NCBI GenBank assembly: GCA_049518415.1
Contig: JBEKRX010000010.1
Location: forward strand, 33,657 to 97,656
Direction: 5' to 3'
Source: CAVQND01 sp049518415
GTDB taxonomy: Bacteria > Verrucomicrobiota > Verrucomicrobiia > Limisphaerales > UBA8199
DNA length: 64,000 nt
The stretch's first letter is position 1. Each line of letters starts with the position of its first letter. The position numbers and the translations under genes are program-made. Below the pieces are notes generated by a model that was given only the letters and a program-made list of their open reading frames with translations, had not been told where the DNA came from and did not search any database. This document shows, piece after piece, positions 9,285 to 19,143 of the stretch.

Positions 9285-12278
9285 ATGCACCAGAACGAAG
9301 CGCAAATTAACCCTGGCCCCTTTGCGCTGGCGGCATCCGCCTGGCAGTTCAAATGCACCGGTTGGCCGTGGTGGGTGGTGCTGCCCCTGGCGGCGGCCGG
9401 GGTGTGGGGGATGCTCCGGTTGTATCGACTCGAACTGGCGACTGTAACCCCCAAGGTGCGGCGGCGCCTGCTGCTGCTGCGCGGGGCGGCTTTGGCCTCG
9501 CTGGTCCTGTTCCTGATGGAGCCGACCTTCACCCGCCGGACCACCGAGAAGGTCCTCCCGCTGGTGGCGGTGGTGGTGGACCAATCCGGCTCGATGGCCG
9601 TGAAGGATGAATTGATGGGACCGGGCGCGAAACTGGCAGAGGCGATCGGCTTGCATTTGCTGCCGGCCAATATCCGGCCCTCGAAAACAAACGCCGCAGC
9701 ACAAGCCGCCTCGGACAAAGCCATCTTGGACTCGGCCCGGCAAGGCTCGGCGGTGGCCAGGGGACTGGCGGCGTTGTCCGCCCTCTCCCGCTACGAGCGC
9801 GCTGTGAAACTGGCGCAACAAACCGTGGTCCCGGCCTTGCGCGACCAGGCGCAGCCCAAGGTCTTCGCCATGGATACCGGCCTGGCGCCGCTGGATTTGG
9901 CCCGCCCGGCCACCCTCTTACCCAATCGCGCCACCGACTTCGAGGCCTGCCTGGCAGCCCTCACCCACAACTGGGCGCAGGAATATGTCGGCGGCGTCGT
10001 GTTCCTGTCCGATGGCCGCCAGACCATCGGCGCCGACCCGCTCCCGGTCATTCGTTCGCTCCGCGCCCGGGGCGCGCTCGTGGCCGGCATCCTGGTCGGC
10101 GACCCGGGCGTTCCGCCGGACGCAGTCGTCGCCGAGGTCTCGGGCAGCAGCGAGGTGTTCCTGGGCGAGCAGGTGCCGATGACCGTTCGCTTCCGCATCA
10201 ACGGGGCCGACGACCTGGATTGGGACCTGATCGTCACCCATCACGGCCAGGAATTGGCGCGCCGCCCAGTACGCAGCAGCGGCCAGTGGCAGTACGAAAC
10301 CTTTGCCTTCGCCGCGACCAACGCCGGCATCAATCTCTACCAGGCGCGCCTGGAATTGGCGCCCCAACAAACCGGCGACGCCCTCTTGTCCCCCTCCGGC
10401 TCCGTTACCCTTGAGTTGTGGAACAACCTCAGCGGCGCCCAGGTGGCCGACCTCGTCAACAGCCCTGCCTTCAAAAACCCTCCCGCCTCCAAGACCAGCT
10501 TCGCCCAGCTTCAATACAGCAGCCGCGGCGAACAATACGGCGCCCGCCTGCGCGGCTTCCTCATCCCCCCGCAAAGCGGCAATTACACCTTCGGCATCTG
10601 TTCCGACGACGCCTCGGAATTGTGGCTCAGCCCCTCCGACGACCCCAAGACCAAGGTCAAGGTCGCCTCTGTCTCCGGTTACGTCCCCCAAGGCGCCTGG
10701 GACGCCCAGCCCTCCCAAAAGAGCCGGCCCATCACCCTCCAAGCCAAACAGCCCTACTACTTCGAAACCCTCCACAAACAGGGCAGCGGCGAAGACCACC
10801 TGGCGGTGGGCTGGCAGTTGCCCGATGGCTCGACCGAGCGGCCCATCCCCTCCGCGCGCCTGGCCGCTTATGACGAGCCTACTCTCGCCCGCCTGGCCCA
10901 GCGCAAGCAGCAGGCGGCCCAGGCCAAAACCAACCTCTGGAAAGAAGCCAGCCTCGCCAACAACTCCGCCGAGTTCTCCGTCGCCGTCAACCAGGACCCC
11001 ATCAAGGTGCTCCTGGTCGACTCCACCCCGCGCTGGGAAAGCCGTTACCTGGCCGCCTTGTTCGAACGCGACCGCCGCGTCTCCTTCACCCGCCGCTACC
11101 ACTCCGTCATCCTCGAAGACAAGAACCTCCGGCTCCTGCCCAAAAACCAGGCCGAATGGGACGCCTGCGACATGGTCTGCCTGGGCGACCTGGACTCCAA
11201 CGAACTGCCGCCCGAGCAGCAGCAATACGCGGCCAACTTCGTCGCCCGGCGCGGCGGCTTCCTGGTCTGCCTGGCCGGCCCGCGCGGCCTGCCCAGGGCC
11301 TTCAGCCTCGGCCCCCTGGCCAACCTGCTGCCGGTGCGGCTCTCCTTGCAATCCCGCCGCGAGCCGGAGCCGGTCACCGTGGCCTTGACAGCCGAGGGCG
11401 CCGACCACCCGATCATGCAGGTCCTCAATGACCCCGCTTACAGCCAGAAGCTCTGGCCCTTGCTCCCGCCCCTGCAATGGATCGCCGATTCCGTCGTCGC
11501 CAAGCCCGGCGCCCTCGTCTTGCTCACCGCCCAGAACCCAGCCAGGACTCCCATCCTGGCCGCCCAGCGTTACGGCGCCGGCCGCCTCTTCTGGGTCGGC
11601 ACCGACGAAACCTGGCGCTGGCGCGACCGCCTCGCCGAGCGGGTCCATCAGACCTTCTGGCTCCAGGTCATGCGCTGGGGACTGGCCGGACGCCTCCGCG
11701 GCAAAGACCCCCGCCTCCAGGTCGGCTTGGACCGCTATCTCATGACCCCGTCCGAAATCGCCGAACTCAAGGCCCGGGCCTCCACCCTCAACGGCCAGCC
11801 CGTCACCCAACCGCCCGTCGTCAAAGTCGAGCAGATCGCCGCCAACGGCCAACCGATCGCCGATTCCGGCAGAGACTTTGAAATGCTGCCCCTGGCCGAC
11901 GCCCCCGGCCTCTGGCAACTCTCCCTCAAGGGCTTGGAGGAAGGTTCCTGGCGCATCACCACCACCCATCGGCAGGGCGAACTGAAAGGTTTGATGGAGG
12001 TCCGCGATTTGCTCGTGCGCAGCCAGAACGCCTTGGAAGGCCTTGACCTGGGTGGCGACCTGCCAGCTTTGACCCGGCTGGCCGCCGCCGGCGGACACCT
12101 CGCCGGCACCATGGACCAGGCCGACGCCCTCCTCAAAGACTTCGCCTCCAAACTCAAACCCCGCCCCCAGGAGCACCGCCAAACCATTCGCTTCTGGACC
12201 AGTTACCCCGCCCTGCTCCTGGTGGTCGCCCTGCTCAGCGCCGAGTGGGTCCTGAGAAAAAGACAAGGCTTGCCCTGA
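9285..12278 (+). CDS. large membrane VWA protein with inserted PA14 domain
   Basis: This 997-residue protein starts 9 bp after the BatA-like gene. Membrane segments are at ~29-46 and ~63-79, and near the C-terminus (LLLVVALLSAEWVL). A VWA domain begins at DQSGSM (99-104), with FLSDGRQT further on. At ~368-520 sits a PA14-like domain: YGARLRGFLIPPQSGNYTF, SDDASELWLS, and a closing HLAVGWQLPDGS, as in PA14 carbohydrate-binding modules. The C-terminal third resembles the GATase-like domain of such proteins (VDSTPRWE, RRGGFLVCLAG, RYGAGRLFWVG). It likely completes the MoxR/DUF58/BatA complex. The PA14 module suggests it contacts glycans outside the membrane. No known name is claimed. Confidence 0.8.
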   Translation: MHQNEAQINPGPFALAASAWQFKCTGWPWWVVLPLAAAGVWGMLRLYRLELATVTPKVRRRLLLLRGAALASLVLFLMEPTFTRRTTEKVLPLVAVVVDQSGSMAVKDELMGPGAKLAEAIGLHLLPANIRPSKTNAAAQAASDKAILDSARQGSAVARGLAALSALSRYERAVKLAQQTVVPALRDQAQPKVFAMDTGLAPLDLARPATLLPNRATDFEACLAALTHNWAQEYVGGVVFLSDGRQTIGADPLPVIRSLRARGALVAGILVGDPGVPPDAVVAEVSGSSEVFLGEQVPMTVRFRINGADDLDWDLIVTHHGQELARRPVRSSGQWQYETFAFAATNAGINLYQARLELAPQQTGDALLSPSGSVTLELWNNLSGAQVADLVNSPAFKNPPASKTSFAQLQYSSRGEQYGARLRGFLIPPQSGNYTFGICSDDASELWLSPSDDPKTKVKVASVSGYVPQGAWDAQPSQKSRPITLQAKQPYYFETLHKQGSGEDHLAVGWQLPDGSTERPIPSARLAAYDEPTLARLAQRKQQAAQAKTNLWKEASLANNSAEFSVAVNQDPIKVLLVDSTPRWESRYLAALFERDRRVSFTRRYHSVILEDKNLRLLPKNQAEWDACDMVCLGDLDSNELPPEQQQYAANFVARRGGFLVCLAGPRGLPRAFSLGPLANLLPVRLSLQSRREPEPVTVALTAEGADHPIMQVLNDPAYSQKLWPLLPPLQWIADSVVAKPGALVLLTAQNPARTPILAAQRYGAGRLFWVGTDETWRWRDRLAERVHQTFWLQVMRWGLAGRLRGKDPRLQVGLDRYLMTPSEIAELKARASTLNGQPVTQPPVVKVEQIAANGQPIADSGRDFEMLPLADAPGLWQLSLKGLEEGSWRITTTHRQGELKGLMEVRDLLVRSQNALEGLDLGGDLPALTRLAAAGGHLAGTMDQADALLKDFASKLKPRPQEHRQTIRFWTSYPALLLVVALLSAEWVLRKRQGLP

Positions 12279-12596
12279 AGACTACCCTTCAGACTCTAAC
12301 TCTCACCTCAAATCCAAAAGCCGCGCTTTGTCTCGCCCTTGCAGGGCAGTGAGGTTTGTTGGGCCCATGACCTGGGGCTCGGCGCGGTGCGCCTCACCCC
12401 AGGCTCTTACATCGGGGGCTTTCAGCCCTCAGGCGAGCGCATTCTATGCATCGGCCGCCGCGCAGGTGCGGCCATGCCGGTTTGGCTCGAGGCCGGAAAC
12501 AATCTCTCCACCAGGATCTGCCCGACTCGCACGCGCTGCGGAGGCTTGCCTCGGGACGCCTTCACTGCTTATCTTCGGCGCCGTCGAAGCGAATTT
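12279..12596. other. intergenic region with degenerate dispersed element
   Basis: These 318 bp between the VWA operon and the GH127 gene hold no supported gene. Around 12340-12440 lies a stretch of the type CCCTTGCAGGGC ... CCATGACCTGGGG ... CCCCAGGCTCTTACATC ... GGCTTTCAGCC, with short inverted parts. A related stretch is at about 31543-31640. It looks like a decayed copy of a dispersed noncoding element. Confidence 0.4.
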
Positions 12597-14957
12597 ATGA
12601 CCTCGAAAAGCTTGATGCCGAATTCCTGGCTGGGCACGTGCGCGGCTTTGGCGTTCCTGACTCCCGCCGGCAGGGCGGATTCTCTCCAGCTCAGCGACCC
12701 CAAGCTCAAGGTGCGCGACCAGGCGCCGCTGGCGGCGGAGGCGTTCGACCTGCGCCAGGTCCGCCTGGGGGAGGGTCCCTTCCTCCACGCCCAGGAGTTG
12801 GACCGGCAGTATCTCCTGTCGCTGGACGTGGCTCGTTTGCTGCACAATTTCCGGGTCAACGCCGGCCTGCCCTCCTCGGCCCAGCCGCTCGGCGGCTGGG
12901 AAGAGCCCCGGTGCGAATTGCGCGGGCATTTTGTCGGGCATTACCTGAGCGCCTGTGCCCTGATGTACGCCAGCACCGCCGATGAGCGGCTCAAGCGCAA
13001 AGGCGACGCCGTCGTGGCCGGCCTGGCCGAGTGCCAGGCGAAATTCCCCAGCGGCTACCTGAGCGCGTTCCCGGAGACTTTTTTTGACCGCGTCGAGGCC
13101 CGGCAGAACGTCTGGGCGCCTTACTACACGCTGCACAAGCTCTATGCCGGCCTGCTCGACATGTACGTCTATTGTGACAACCGGCAGGCCCTGGAGGTGT
13201 GCCGGAAATACGGCGACTGGGTCGGCGCGCGCAACGACCGGCTGTCGGATGAGCAGATGCAGGCGATGCTGGGCAATGAACACGGCGGGATGAACGAGGC
13301 CCTGGCCGCCTTGTACGCCCTGACCGGCGAGGAGAAGTATTTGAAAATCTCCCTGCGCTTCAACCACCAGGCGGTGCTCGGCCCGGCCGCTCAGCGGCTC
13401 GACAAGCTGACCGGCCTGCACGCCAACACGCAAATCCCCAAATTCGTCGGCGCGGCTCTCCAATACGAGTTGACCGCCGACCAGTCGCTCCAAACAGCCT
13501 GCCGGTTTTTCTGGGATACGGTCGTCAAAGAGCGTTCCTACGTGATCGGCGGGCACAGCGACGGCGAGCATTTTTCGCCCAAGGAACGGCTCTCCACGGC
13601 CCTAGGCCCGAACACCACCGAGACCTGCAACACTTACAACATGCTCAAGCTCACCAGGCACCTGTTCTGCTGGGACCCACAGGTCGAGTACGCCGATTAC
13701 TACGAGCGCGCGCTCTTCAACCACATCCTGGCGTCCCAGGACCCCGCCAGCGGCATGATGTGCTATTACGTGCCGCTGCGCTCCGGCTCCCGCAAGGACT
13801 ACTGCACCCCCAATGACTCGTTTTGGTGCTGCACCGGGACGGGCGTGGAGAACCACGCCAAGTACGGCGACTCCATCTACTTCCACGCGGGCGATGCCAC
13901 CCTCTATGTGAACCTGTTCATCGCCTCCGAGTTGGATTGGCAGGCCCGCGGCCTCAAACTGCGTCAGGAGACGGCTTTTCCGAACGAGGGCCGGACGCGG
14001 CTGGTGTTCGAGTGCGCCAAAGCGGTGGAACTCGAGGTGAAGCTCCGCCGGCCCGCCTGGGCGGCGACCGCCTTCGCCGTGGCCCTCAACGGGCAGCCGC
14101 TCCAGCTCGCCGGCGGTCCCGGTTCCTGGGTCAGCCTGCGACGCGCCTGGCAGAGCGGCGACGCCCTCGCCGTGACCATGCCTTTCAGCCTCCGCCTCGA
14201 GGGGTTCGCCGATAATCCCGACCGGTTCGCCTTCCTCAACGGCCCGCTGGTGCTCTGCGCCCAGGTCGACAGCGCCAAACCATTCCCGGCGGTGGTCGCG
14301 GCGCGCGACCAGGCGGCCAAGGCCCTGGCGCCCGCCGCCAGGCCAAACACCTTCACCGGGCCGGCCGCGATCTTCCGCGCCCCCGGCGGCCCGGGAGCGG
14401 ACCTTGCCCTGGAGCCCTTCTACGCGATGCACGGCGACCGCCATTACGTGGTCTATTTCGACCGCTTTACCCCGGCCCAATGGCAGGACAAGGAGGCGGA
14501 GTATGCCGCCGCATTGGCCCGGCAGCGCGAACTCTGGGCGCGCACTGTGGACTTCGTGGTGCCCGACCGCGAGCAGAGCGAGCGCGACCACCAGATGCAC
14601 GGCGAGCGAACCGAGGCGGGCGATCTCAGTGACCAGAAATGGCGTCACGCGACCGGGGGCGGCTGGTTCTCCTGGCAAATGAAGGTGCTGCCCGACCAGG
14701 CCCAGGAACTGTCCGTCACCTACTGGGGCAGCGATGGTGGGGACCGCGTGTTCGACGTGCTCGTGGACGACCAGAAGATTGCCACCCAGAGACTCCAGGA
14801 CAACCAGCCCGGCAAGTTCTTCGACCAGGTTTATCCCATCCCCGCCGAACTCCTCAAGGGCAAGAGCCGGGTGACGGTCAAATTCCAGGCCCACCAAGGG
14901 GCCTGGGCCGGCGGCGTCTTTGGCGCGCGGCTGCTCAAAGCCGCCCAGGCCAAATAG
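12597..14957 (+). CDS. secreted GH127 beta-L-arabinofuranosidase-like enzyme
   Basis: ATG at 12597 gives 786 residues with a short signal-like N-terminus (CAALAFLTPAGRADS); the frame is open upstream but that part overlaps a noncoding repeat. The sequence reads as GH127 (old DUF1680): LRGHFVGHYLSACALMYA, APYYTLHKLYAGLLDMY, GGMNEALAALYALTG, then ETCNTYNMLKLTRHLF (~340) with the general-acid Glu, and WCCTGTGVENHAKYGDS (~409) with the paired Cys that in HypBA1 bind zinc and provide the Cys nucleophile. A C-terminal beta domain (~680-786) is of the DUF4986/DUF6805 kind. It should release L-arabinofuranose from plant-type glycans outside the cytoplasm. No other arabinan gene lies directly beside it. 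Confidence 0.88.
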   Translation: MTSKSLMPNSWLGTCAALAFLTPAGRADSLQLSDPKLKVRDQAPLAAEAFDLRQVRLGEGPFLHAQELDRQYLLSLDVARLLHNFRVNAGLPSSAQPLGGWEEPRCELRGHFVGHYLSACALMYASTADERLKRKGDAVVAGLAECQAKFPSGYLSAFPETFFDRVEARQNVWAPYYTLHKLYAGLLDMYVYCDNRQALEVCRKYGDWVGARNDRLSDEQMQAMLGNEHGGMNEALAALYALTGEEKYLKISLRFNHQAVLGPAAQRLDKLTGLHANTQIPKFVGAALQYELTADQSLQTACRFFWDTVVKERSYVIGGHSDGEHFSPKERLSTALGPNTTETCNTYNMLKLTRHLFCWDPQVEYADYYERALFNHILASQDPASGMMCYYVPLRSGSRKDYCTPNDSFWCCTGTGVENHAKYGDSIYFHAGDATLYVNLFIASELDWQARGLKLRQETAFPNEGRTRLVFECAKAVELEVKLRRPAWAATAFAVALNGQPLQLAGGPGSWVSLRRAWQSGDALAVTMPFSLRLEGFADNPDRFAFLNGPLVLCAQVDSAKPFPAVVAARDQAAKALAPAARPNTFTGPAAIFRAPGGPGADLALEPFYAMHGDRHYVVYFDRFTPAQWQDKEAEYAAALARQRELWARTVDFVVPDREQSERDHQMHGERTEAGDLSDQKWRHATGGGWFSWQMKVLPDQAQELSVTYWGSDGGDRVFDVLVDDQKIATQRLQDNQPGKFFDQVYPIPAELLKGKSRVTVKFQAHQGAWAGGVFGARLLKAAQAK

Positions 14958-15116
14958 AACGAGCCAAAATTCCTCCGCACCCTGAAGCGACCGTCTGGGC
15001 TCCGGCCCATTCGCCAGCCGTTCAGCAAGATGGAGACGCCTGGCCCTTAGCGCCCGTGCAAGAACAACTTCGGTGCTTTGGGCGTAATTCTAACAAACTG
15101 CCTTCGCTTGGCGTCC

Positions 15117-15200
15117 AGAGCGTGGAGCGTCGGAGCGTAGAGCGTGAGGGCATCGGAGCACTTGCCACGCTCCACGCTCTCACGCTTCACGCTCCACCCA
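15117..15200. repeat. GAGCGT-rich inverted and tandem repeat
   Basis: AGAGCGTGGAGCG at 15117-15129 is perfectly complementary to CGCTCCACGCTCT at 15168-15180, a 13-bp stem with a 38-nt loop. GAGCGT/ACGCTC units recur across the stretch. It lies between the convergent GH127 (forward) and pilin-like (reverse) genes, where it could stop transcription, though no T-run follows. It also looks like a dispersed noncoding repeat. Confidence 0.5.
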
Positions 15201-15237
15201 AGCAGCCAGATCTCGGAATTTATTTTTGCACGAGCCC

Positions 15238-16095
15238 TTAGCGATGCACCGTAGCGTTGCGAGCCATCCAGGAAACGTCCATCCAGGAATCCCCGGCCGC
15301 CACGTCCAACGTCAAATAGTCATTGTAGTGAACTGGCGCCTTGATCTTCGATCCCATCCATTTATGGATTTCGGAGTGGCCATCACAAAAAGAAAATCCA
15401 CAAGCGCCGTTGTGGTAACTGGCCGGAAAATCAACAATATACGCGGTGCTCTGTTTGTCCGCACCATCGGATTGGGTGGCAAAGGCGGCGTCGTTAATGC
15501 TGTCCGGGTGTTCATCCACCAGGAGAAACGTCTTGGCCGGCAGGACGATCGTTGAGCCCTTGTCATAAATCTGCCAGTTCGCCGACGTGAGCCAATCGCC
15601 AAAGCCGAAGACCTGGCTCATGGAATTGCTGCGGACGCGCGGCCAGGTCCGCCCGGCGACTACCACGGTGGCCCGGTCTGCTGGGCACTTGTAAATCGCA
15701 GCACTCTTGCCCGTGTAGGGCCACAGCGGACTCTGGGTGATATCGTGGTTGATGTCCCAGTTGACGGGGTCGCTCGTGTAAGTCAGCCAGCCGCTGATCC
15801 AGTTGGGCCGCCCCTTGGGCAGCCCGTCCTGGCAGCCCACCAACTTGTCGGCGTAATCATCCGCGTACGCGCGCCACGCCAGGGTGAGTTGTCTGGTGTT
15901 ATTCATGCACGAAATCCCCTGCCCTTTGGTTTTGGCCTTGCCTAGGACCGGCAGCAGCATCGCCGCCAGGATGGCGATTATCGCGATGACAACCAGCAAC
16001 TCAATCAGAGTAAACCCCTGGCGAGCTTCGAGCTTGAACCTGGGCTGAACCGATCCTCTTTCCGGACGAGCATGAAATGTTGTGTTCATTCGCAT
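15238..16095 (-). CDS. prepilin-type N-methylation protein with C-terminal H-X9-DG motif
   Basis: The 285-residue protein has a ~27-residue basic leader, then the type IV prepilin signal G-FTLIELLVVIAIIAILAAM, cut between Gly and Phe by a prepilin peptidase. AKTKGQGISCMNN-RQL follows, the form seen in the very large verrucomicrobial and planctomycete families of these proteins. Near the C-terminus is HNGACGFSFCDGHSE, the H-X9-DG motif used to name such proteins. It is anchored in the membrane or exported by a type II secretion/pilus-like machine. Genomes of this group encode dozens of copies, often beside glycosidase genes as here, and their function is unresolved. The preceding ppdK is on the same strand but ends with its own terminator. 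Confidence 0.85.
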   Translation of the reverse strand: MRMNTTFHARPERGSVQPRFKLEARQGFTLIELLVVIAIIAILAAMLLPVLGKAKTKGQGISCMNNTRQLTLAWRAYADDYADKLVGCQDGLPKGRPNWISGWLTYTSDPVNWDINHDITQSPLWPYTGKSAAIYKCPADRATVVVAGRTWPRVRSNSMSQVFGFGDWLTSANWQIYDKGSTIVLPAKTFLLVDEHPDSINDAAFATQSDGADKQSTAYIVDFPASYHNGACGFSFCDGHSEIHKWMGSKIKAPVHYNDYLTLDVAAGDSWMDVSWMARNATVHR

Positions 16096-16306
16096 AAAGT
16101 CATGGCCCCGAGGGCGCCTCAGAACCGAGCCGCCACGGACCTGCCCACACGCTTGGACACAAAAGGCAGCGGCCCTGTTCTGGGTGTGCTTTAAGCATTA
16201 TTAGCCCCGCCTGCCCGGAAAGTCAAGCGCCGCTGCTCCCGGCCCCGGCCCTGCCGGCGTCCAGGATTTGCCCCCACTGTCACGGGGCTGGGCGGCAGGG
16301 GAGAGG

Positions 16307-16336
16307 AAAAAGCCGCTCCCTTGTCCTGGAGCGGCT
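16307..16336 (-). terminator. rho-independent terminator of ppdK
   Basis: On the reverse strand a 9-bp stem (AGCCGCTCC / GGAGCGGCT, 8-nt loop; 16311-16319 with 16328-16336) is followed by TTTT. It lies 45 bp beyond the ppdK stop codon, the expected distance. It should separate ppdK from the downstream pilin-like gene. Confidence 0.75.
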
Positions 16337-16380
16337 GGGTTTTGGCCGGCACTTGCCGGAACGCGTCCGAGGAGCGCCGT

Positions 16381-19143
16381 TTACTTCTTCTTGGCTGACT
16401 TCCTGGCCTTCTGGTCCTGGAGGGCGGCGTGCGCTGCGGCCAAGCGGGCGATGGGCACCCGGAAGGGCGAGCAAGAAACGTAGTTCATGCCTGCGCGATG
16501 GCAGAACTTCACGCTCTCGGCATCGCCACCGTGCTCACCGCAGATGCCGACCTTAAGGTTGGGGCGGGTCCGGCGGCCACGCTCGATGCCGAGCTTGATC
16601 AATTCGCCAATGCCCTCCTGGTCGAGGGTGCCAAAGGGATCATCGGGCAGAATCTTGGCGGCGAGGTAATCGGGCAGGAAGGTGCCGATGTCGTCCCGGC
16701 TAAAGCCGAAGCCCATCTGGGTGAGGTCGTTGGTGCCGAAGCTGAAGAACTCGGCGGTTTCGGCCATCCGGTCGGCCTGGAGGGCGGCGCGCGGGATTTC
16801 GATCATGGTCCCATACAGGCAAGGCAGCCGCTTGAGACCGAACTTGGCCTTGGTTTCGGCCAGCACCTTGTCGAAGATCACCTTCTGGTGGTCCAGTTCG
16901 TTCCGGCAGCAGGTCACCGGGATCATGATTTCGGGTTCGGCCTTCTGGCCGGCCTTGAGCAACTCCGCCGCGGCCTCCAGGATGGCGCGGACCTGCATCT
17001 CCGTGACCTCCGGATATGTTATGCCCAGGCGGACGCCGCGATGACCAAGCATCGGGTTGTTTTCGTGCAGGTTCTCCGCCCGCTGGTGAAGCTCGGCCAT
17101 GTCCACGCCCAAGGCCTGGCCGAGGGCTTGGAGTTTGTCTTCGCTGTGGGGCACGAATTCGTGCAGGGGCGGGTCCAGCAGCCGGATGGTGACCGGGCGG
17201 CCACCCATGATCTCGAGCGTGGCCTTGACGTCCTTCTTGACGAACGGGAACAGCTCGTCGAGGGCCTGGCGGCGCTCGGCCAGCGACTTGCTCATGATCA
17301 TCTTGCGCAGGAAGAACAACGGCTGGTCGCTGCCTTCCCCGTAGAACATGTGCTCGGTGCGGAACAGGCCGATGCCTTCGGCGCCAAAGGCCATCGCTTG
17401 CGCGGCGTCCTTGGGCGTGTCCGCGTTGGTGCGAATCTTCAGCGCGCGCGCCTTGTCCACTAGCTTCATGAGGTCCAGGTAGCACTGGTTATGTTCAATG
17501 TCCACGTCCACCAGCGGCAGGCTGCCCGCATAGACCAGGCCCTTGGTCCCGTTGATGCTGATCCAATCGCCTTCCTTGACCACCGCCCCCTTCTTGGTGG
17601 TAAAAGACTTGGCGTCCGCGGCCATTTCAAGGTCGGCACAGCCGACGACGCAGCACTTGCCCCAGCCGCGGGCGACCAGCGCCGCGTGGGAGGTCATGCC
17701 GCCCTTGCTCGTCAGGATAGCCTGCGACTTATGCATGCCGTCCACGTCCTCCGGCGAGGTCTCTTCGCGGACCATGACGACCTTTTGGCCCTGGGCGGCC
17801 CAGGCGACGGCGTCCGCCGAGGTGAACACGACGCGGCCCTTGGCGCCGCCGGGACCGGCGGGCAGACCCTTGGCTATGGGCGCGGTGGTCAGTTCGGCCT
17901 TGGGGTCGAGCATGGGCAGGAGCAGTTCGACGAGCTGGTTAGGCTTGACGCGCAGCACGGCGGTATGGGCGTCAATCAGCCGTGCCTTGTACATGTCGAC
18001 CGCCATGCGGACCGCCGCCGCGCCATTACGTTTGCCGGCACGGGTCTGGAGCATGTAGAGCTTGCCCCGTTCAATGGTGAACTCAAGGTCCTGCATGTCC
18101 TTGTAGTGGCGCTCCAGGCGACTACGGGTGCTGGTGAGTTGCCTGTACGCCGCGGGCATGCTCTCTTCCAGGGTCGCCAGGTGCTCGCTCTGGGGGTTCT
18201 TGGAGTACTGGTTGATCGGCGCGGGCGTGCGAATGCCGGCCACCACATCCTCGCCTTGCGCGTTGATCAGATACTCGCCATAGAAGGCGTTTTCGCCGTT
18301 GCCGGGGTTGCGCGTGAACGCCACGCCGGTCGCGCTGTCGTTGCCCATGTTCCCGAACACCATGGACTGGACGTTCACGGCAGTGCCCCACGCGTCCGGC
18401 AGCCCTTCGATGCGGCGATAGGTGACCGCCCGTTTCCCGTACCAACTCTTGAAGACAGCCGCAATGCCGCCCCACAATTGTTCCATCGGGTCGTCCGGAA
18501 AGGGCTTCCCCAACGCAACCCCAATGATCCGCTTGAACTCCCCAATCAAGCCCTTCAGATCGTCCACGTTGAGCTCGGTGTCATTCTTGCAGCCCTTTTG
18601 GCGCTTCATCCCATCCAGCGCCTCATCCAGCATCTTGCGGATGCCTTTGCCGGAGCTCTGTTCTATCCCTTCGGCCTTTTCCATCACCACATCCGAGTAC
18701 ATCATGATCAGACGCCTGTAGGCATCATAGGCGAATCGCGCATCGCCCGCCTTGCGCGCCAGTCCTTCCACCGAGGTGCTGGTCAGTCCCACGTTCAGAA
18801 CCGTCTCCATCATCCCCGGCATGGACAGCACCGCCCCGGAACGCACCGAAACCAGCAGCGGATCCTCAGCATCCCCAAATTTGCGGCCCAAGGCCTGTTC
18901 CACTTTCCGCAGGTGCCGCTCCACTTCACTGCGCACGTAGTCGGGCAGTTTTCCTTTGTGCTGGTAAAAAAGGGCGCATACTTCCGTGCTGATTACGAAG
19001 CCCGGCGGAACCGGCAGGCCAATGGCCCACATCTCCGAAAGCTGTACTCCTTTGTTGCCGAGTAATTCCGCGTTCTTCTGACTATACCGCAATTCGCCGA
19101 AGTCATACACGTAACGTTTTGCGGGGGATTTGGATTTGGTCAT
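16381..19143 (-). CDS. ppdK: pyruvate, phosphate dikinase
   Basis: The 920-residue protein matches PPDK over its whole length (usual length ~870-930). Order: nucleotide-binding domain (GNKGVQLSEM, LPVPPGFVISTEVC, VSVRSGA-SMPGMMETVLN-G), then the phosphohistidine domain with catalytic His in KGGMTSHAALVARGWGKCC (~residue 483), then the PEP/pyruvate barrel with IGLFRTEHMF, GTMIEIPRAAL, FSFGTNDLTQM and the final CGEHGGD ... GMNYVSCSPFRVPIARLA, containing the catalytic Cys. It interconverts pyruvate + ATP + Pi with PEP + AMP + PPi in the cytoplasm. It can serve gluconeogenesis or PPi-dependent glycolysis, common in anaerobes. Its promoter must lie in the 262-bp gap shared with the divergent transaldolase gene. 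Confidence 0.97.
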   Translation of the reverse strand: MTKSKSPAKRYVYDFGELRYSQKNAELLGNKGVQLSEMWAIGLPVPPGFVISTEVCALFYQHKGKLPDYVRSEVERHLRKVEQALGRKFGDAEDPLLVSVRSGAVLSMPGMMETVLNVGLTSTSVEGLARKAGDARFAYDAYRRLIMMYSDVVMEKAEGIEQSSGKGIRKMLDEALDGMKRQKGCKNDTELNVDDLKGLIGEFKRIIGVALGKPFPDDPMEQLWGGIAAVFKSWYGKRAVTYRRIEGLPDAWGTAVNVQSMVFGNMGNDSATGVAFTRNPGNGENAFYGEYLINAQGEDVVAGIRTPAPINQYSKNPQSEHLATLEESMPAAYRQLTSTRSRLERHYKDMQDLEFTIERGKLYMLQTRAGKRNGAAAVRMAVDMYKARLIDAHTAVLRVKPNQLVELLLPMLDPKAELTTAPIAKGLPAGPGGAKGRVVFTSADAVAWAAQGQKVVMVREETSPEDVDGMHKSQAILTSKGGMTSHAALVARGWGKCCVVGCADLEMAADAKSFTTKKGAVVKEGDWISINGTKGLVYAGSLPLVDVDIEHNQCYLDLMKLVDKARALKIRTNADTPKDAAQAMAFGAEGIGLFRTEHMFYGEGSDQPLFFLRKMIMSKSLAERRQALDELFPFVKKDVKATLEIMGGRPVTIRLLDPPLHEFVPHSEDKLQALGQALGVDMAELHQRAENLHENNPMLGHRGVRLGITYPEVTEMQVRAILEAAAELLKAGQKAEPEIMIPVTCCRNELDHQKVIFDKVLAETKAKFGLKRLPCLYGTMIEIPRAALQADRMAETAEFFSFGTNDLTQMGFGFSRDDIGTFLPDYLAAKILPDDPFGTLDQEGIGELIKLGIERGRRTRPNLKVGICGEHGGDAESVKFCHRAGMNYVSCSPFRVPIARLAAAHAALQDQKARKSAKKK

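Noticed and set aside
6996..9821. A 941-residue open frame on the reverse strand opposite the DUF58/BatA/VWA genes
   Set aside because: It has Gln/Gly/Ala-rich composition with no domain, and the forward strand carries clear families. It is a GC-rich shadow frame.
9918..12266. A 782-residue reverse frame opposite the VWA-PA14 gene
   Set aside because: Same reason: low-complexity composition and exact antisense position to a convincing gene.
17491..19065. A 524-residue forward frame opposite ppdK
   Set aside because: ppdK on the reverse strand has all catalytic motifs; the forward frame is His/Arg-rich without any motif.
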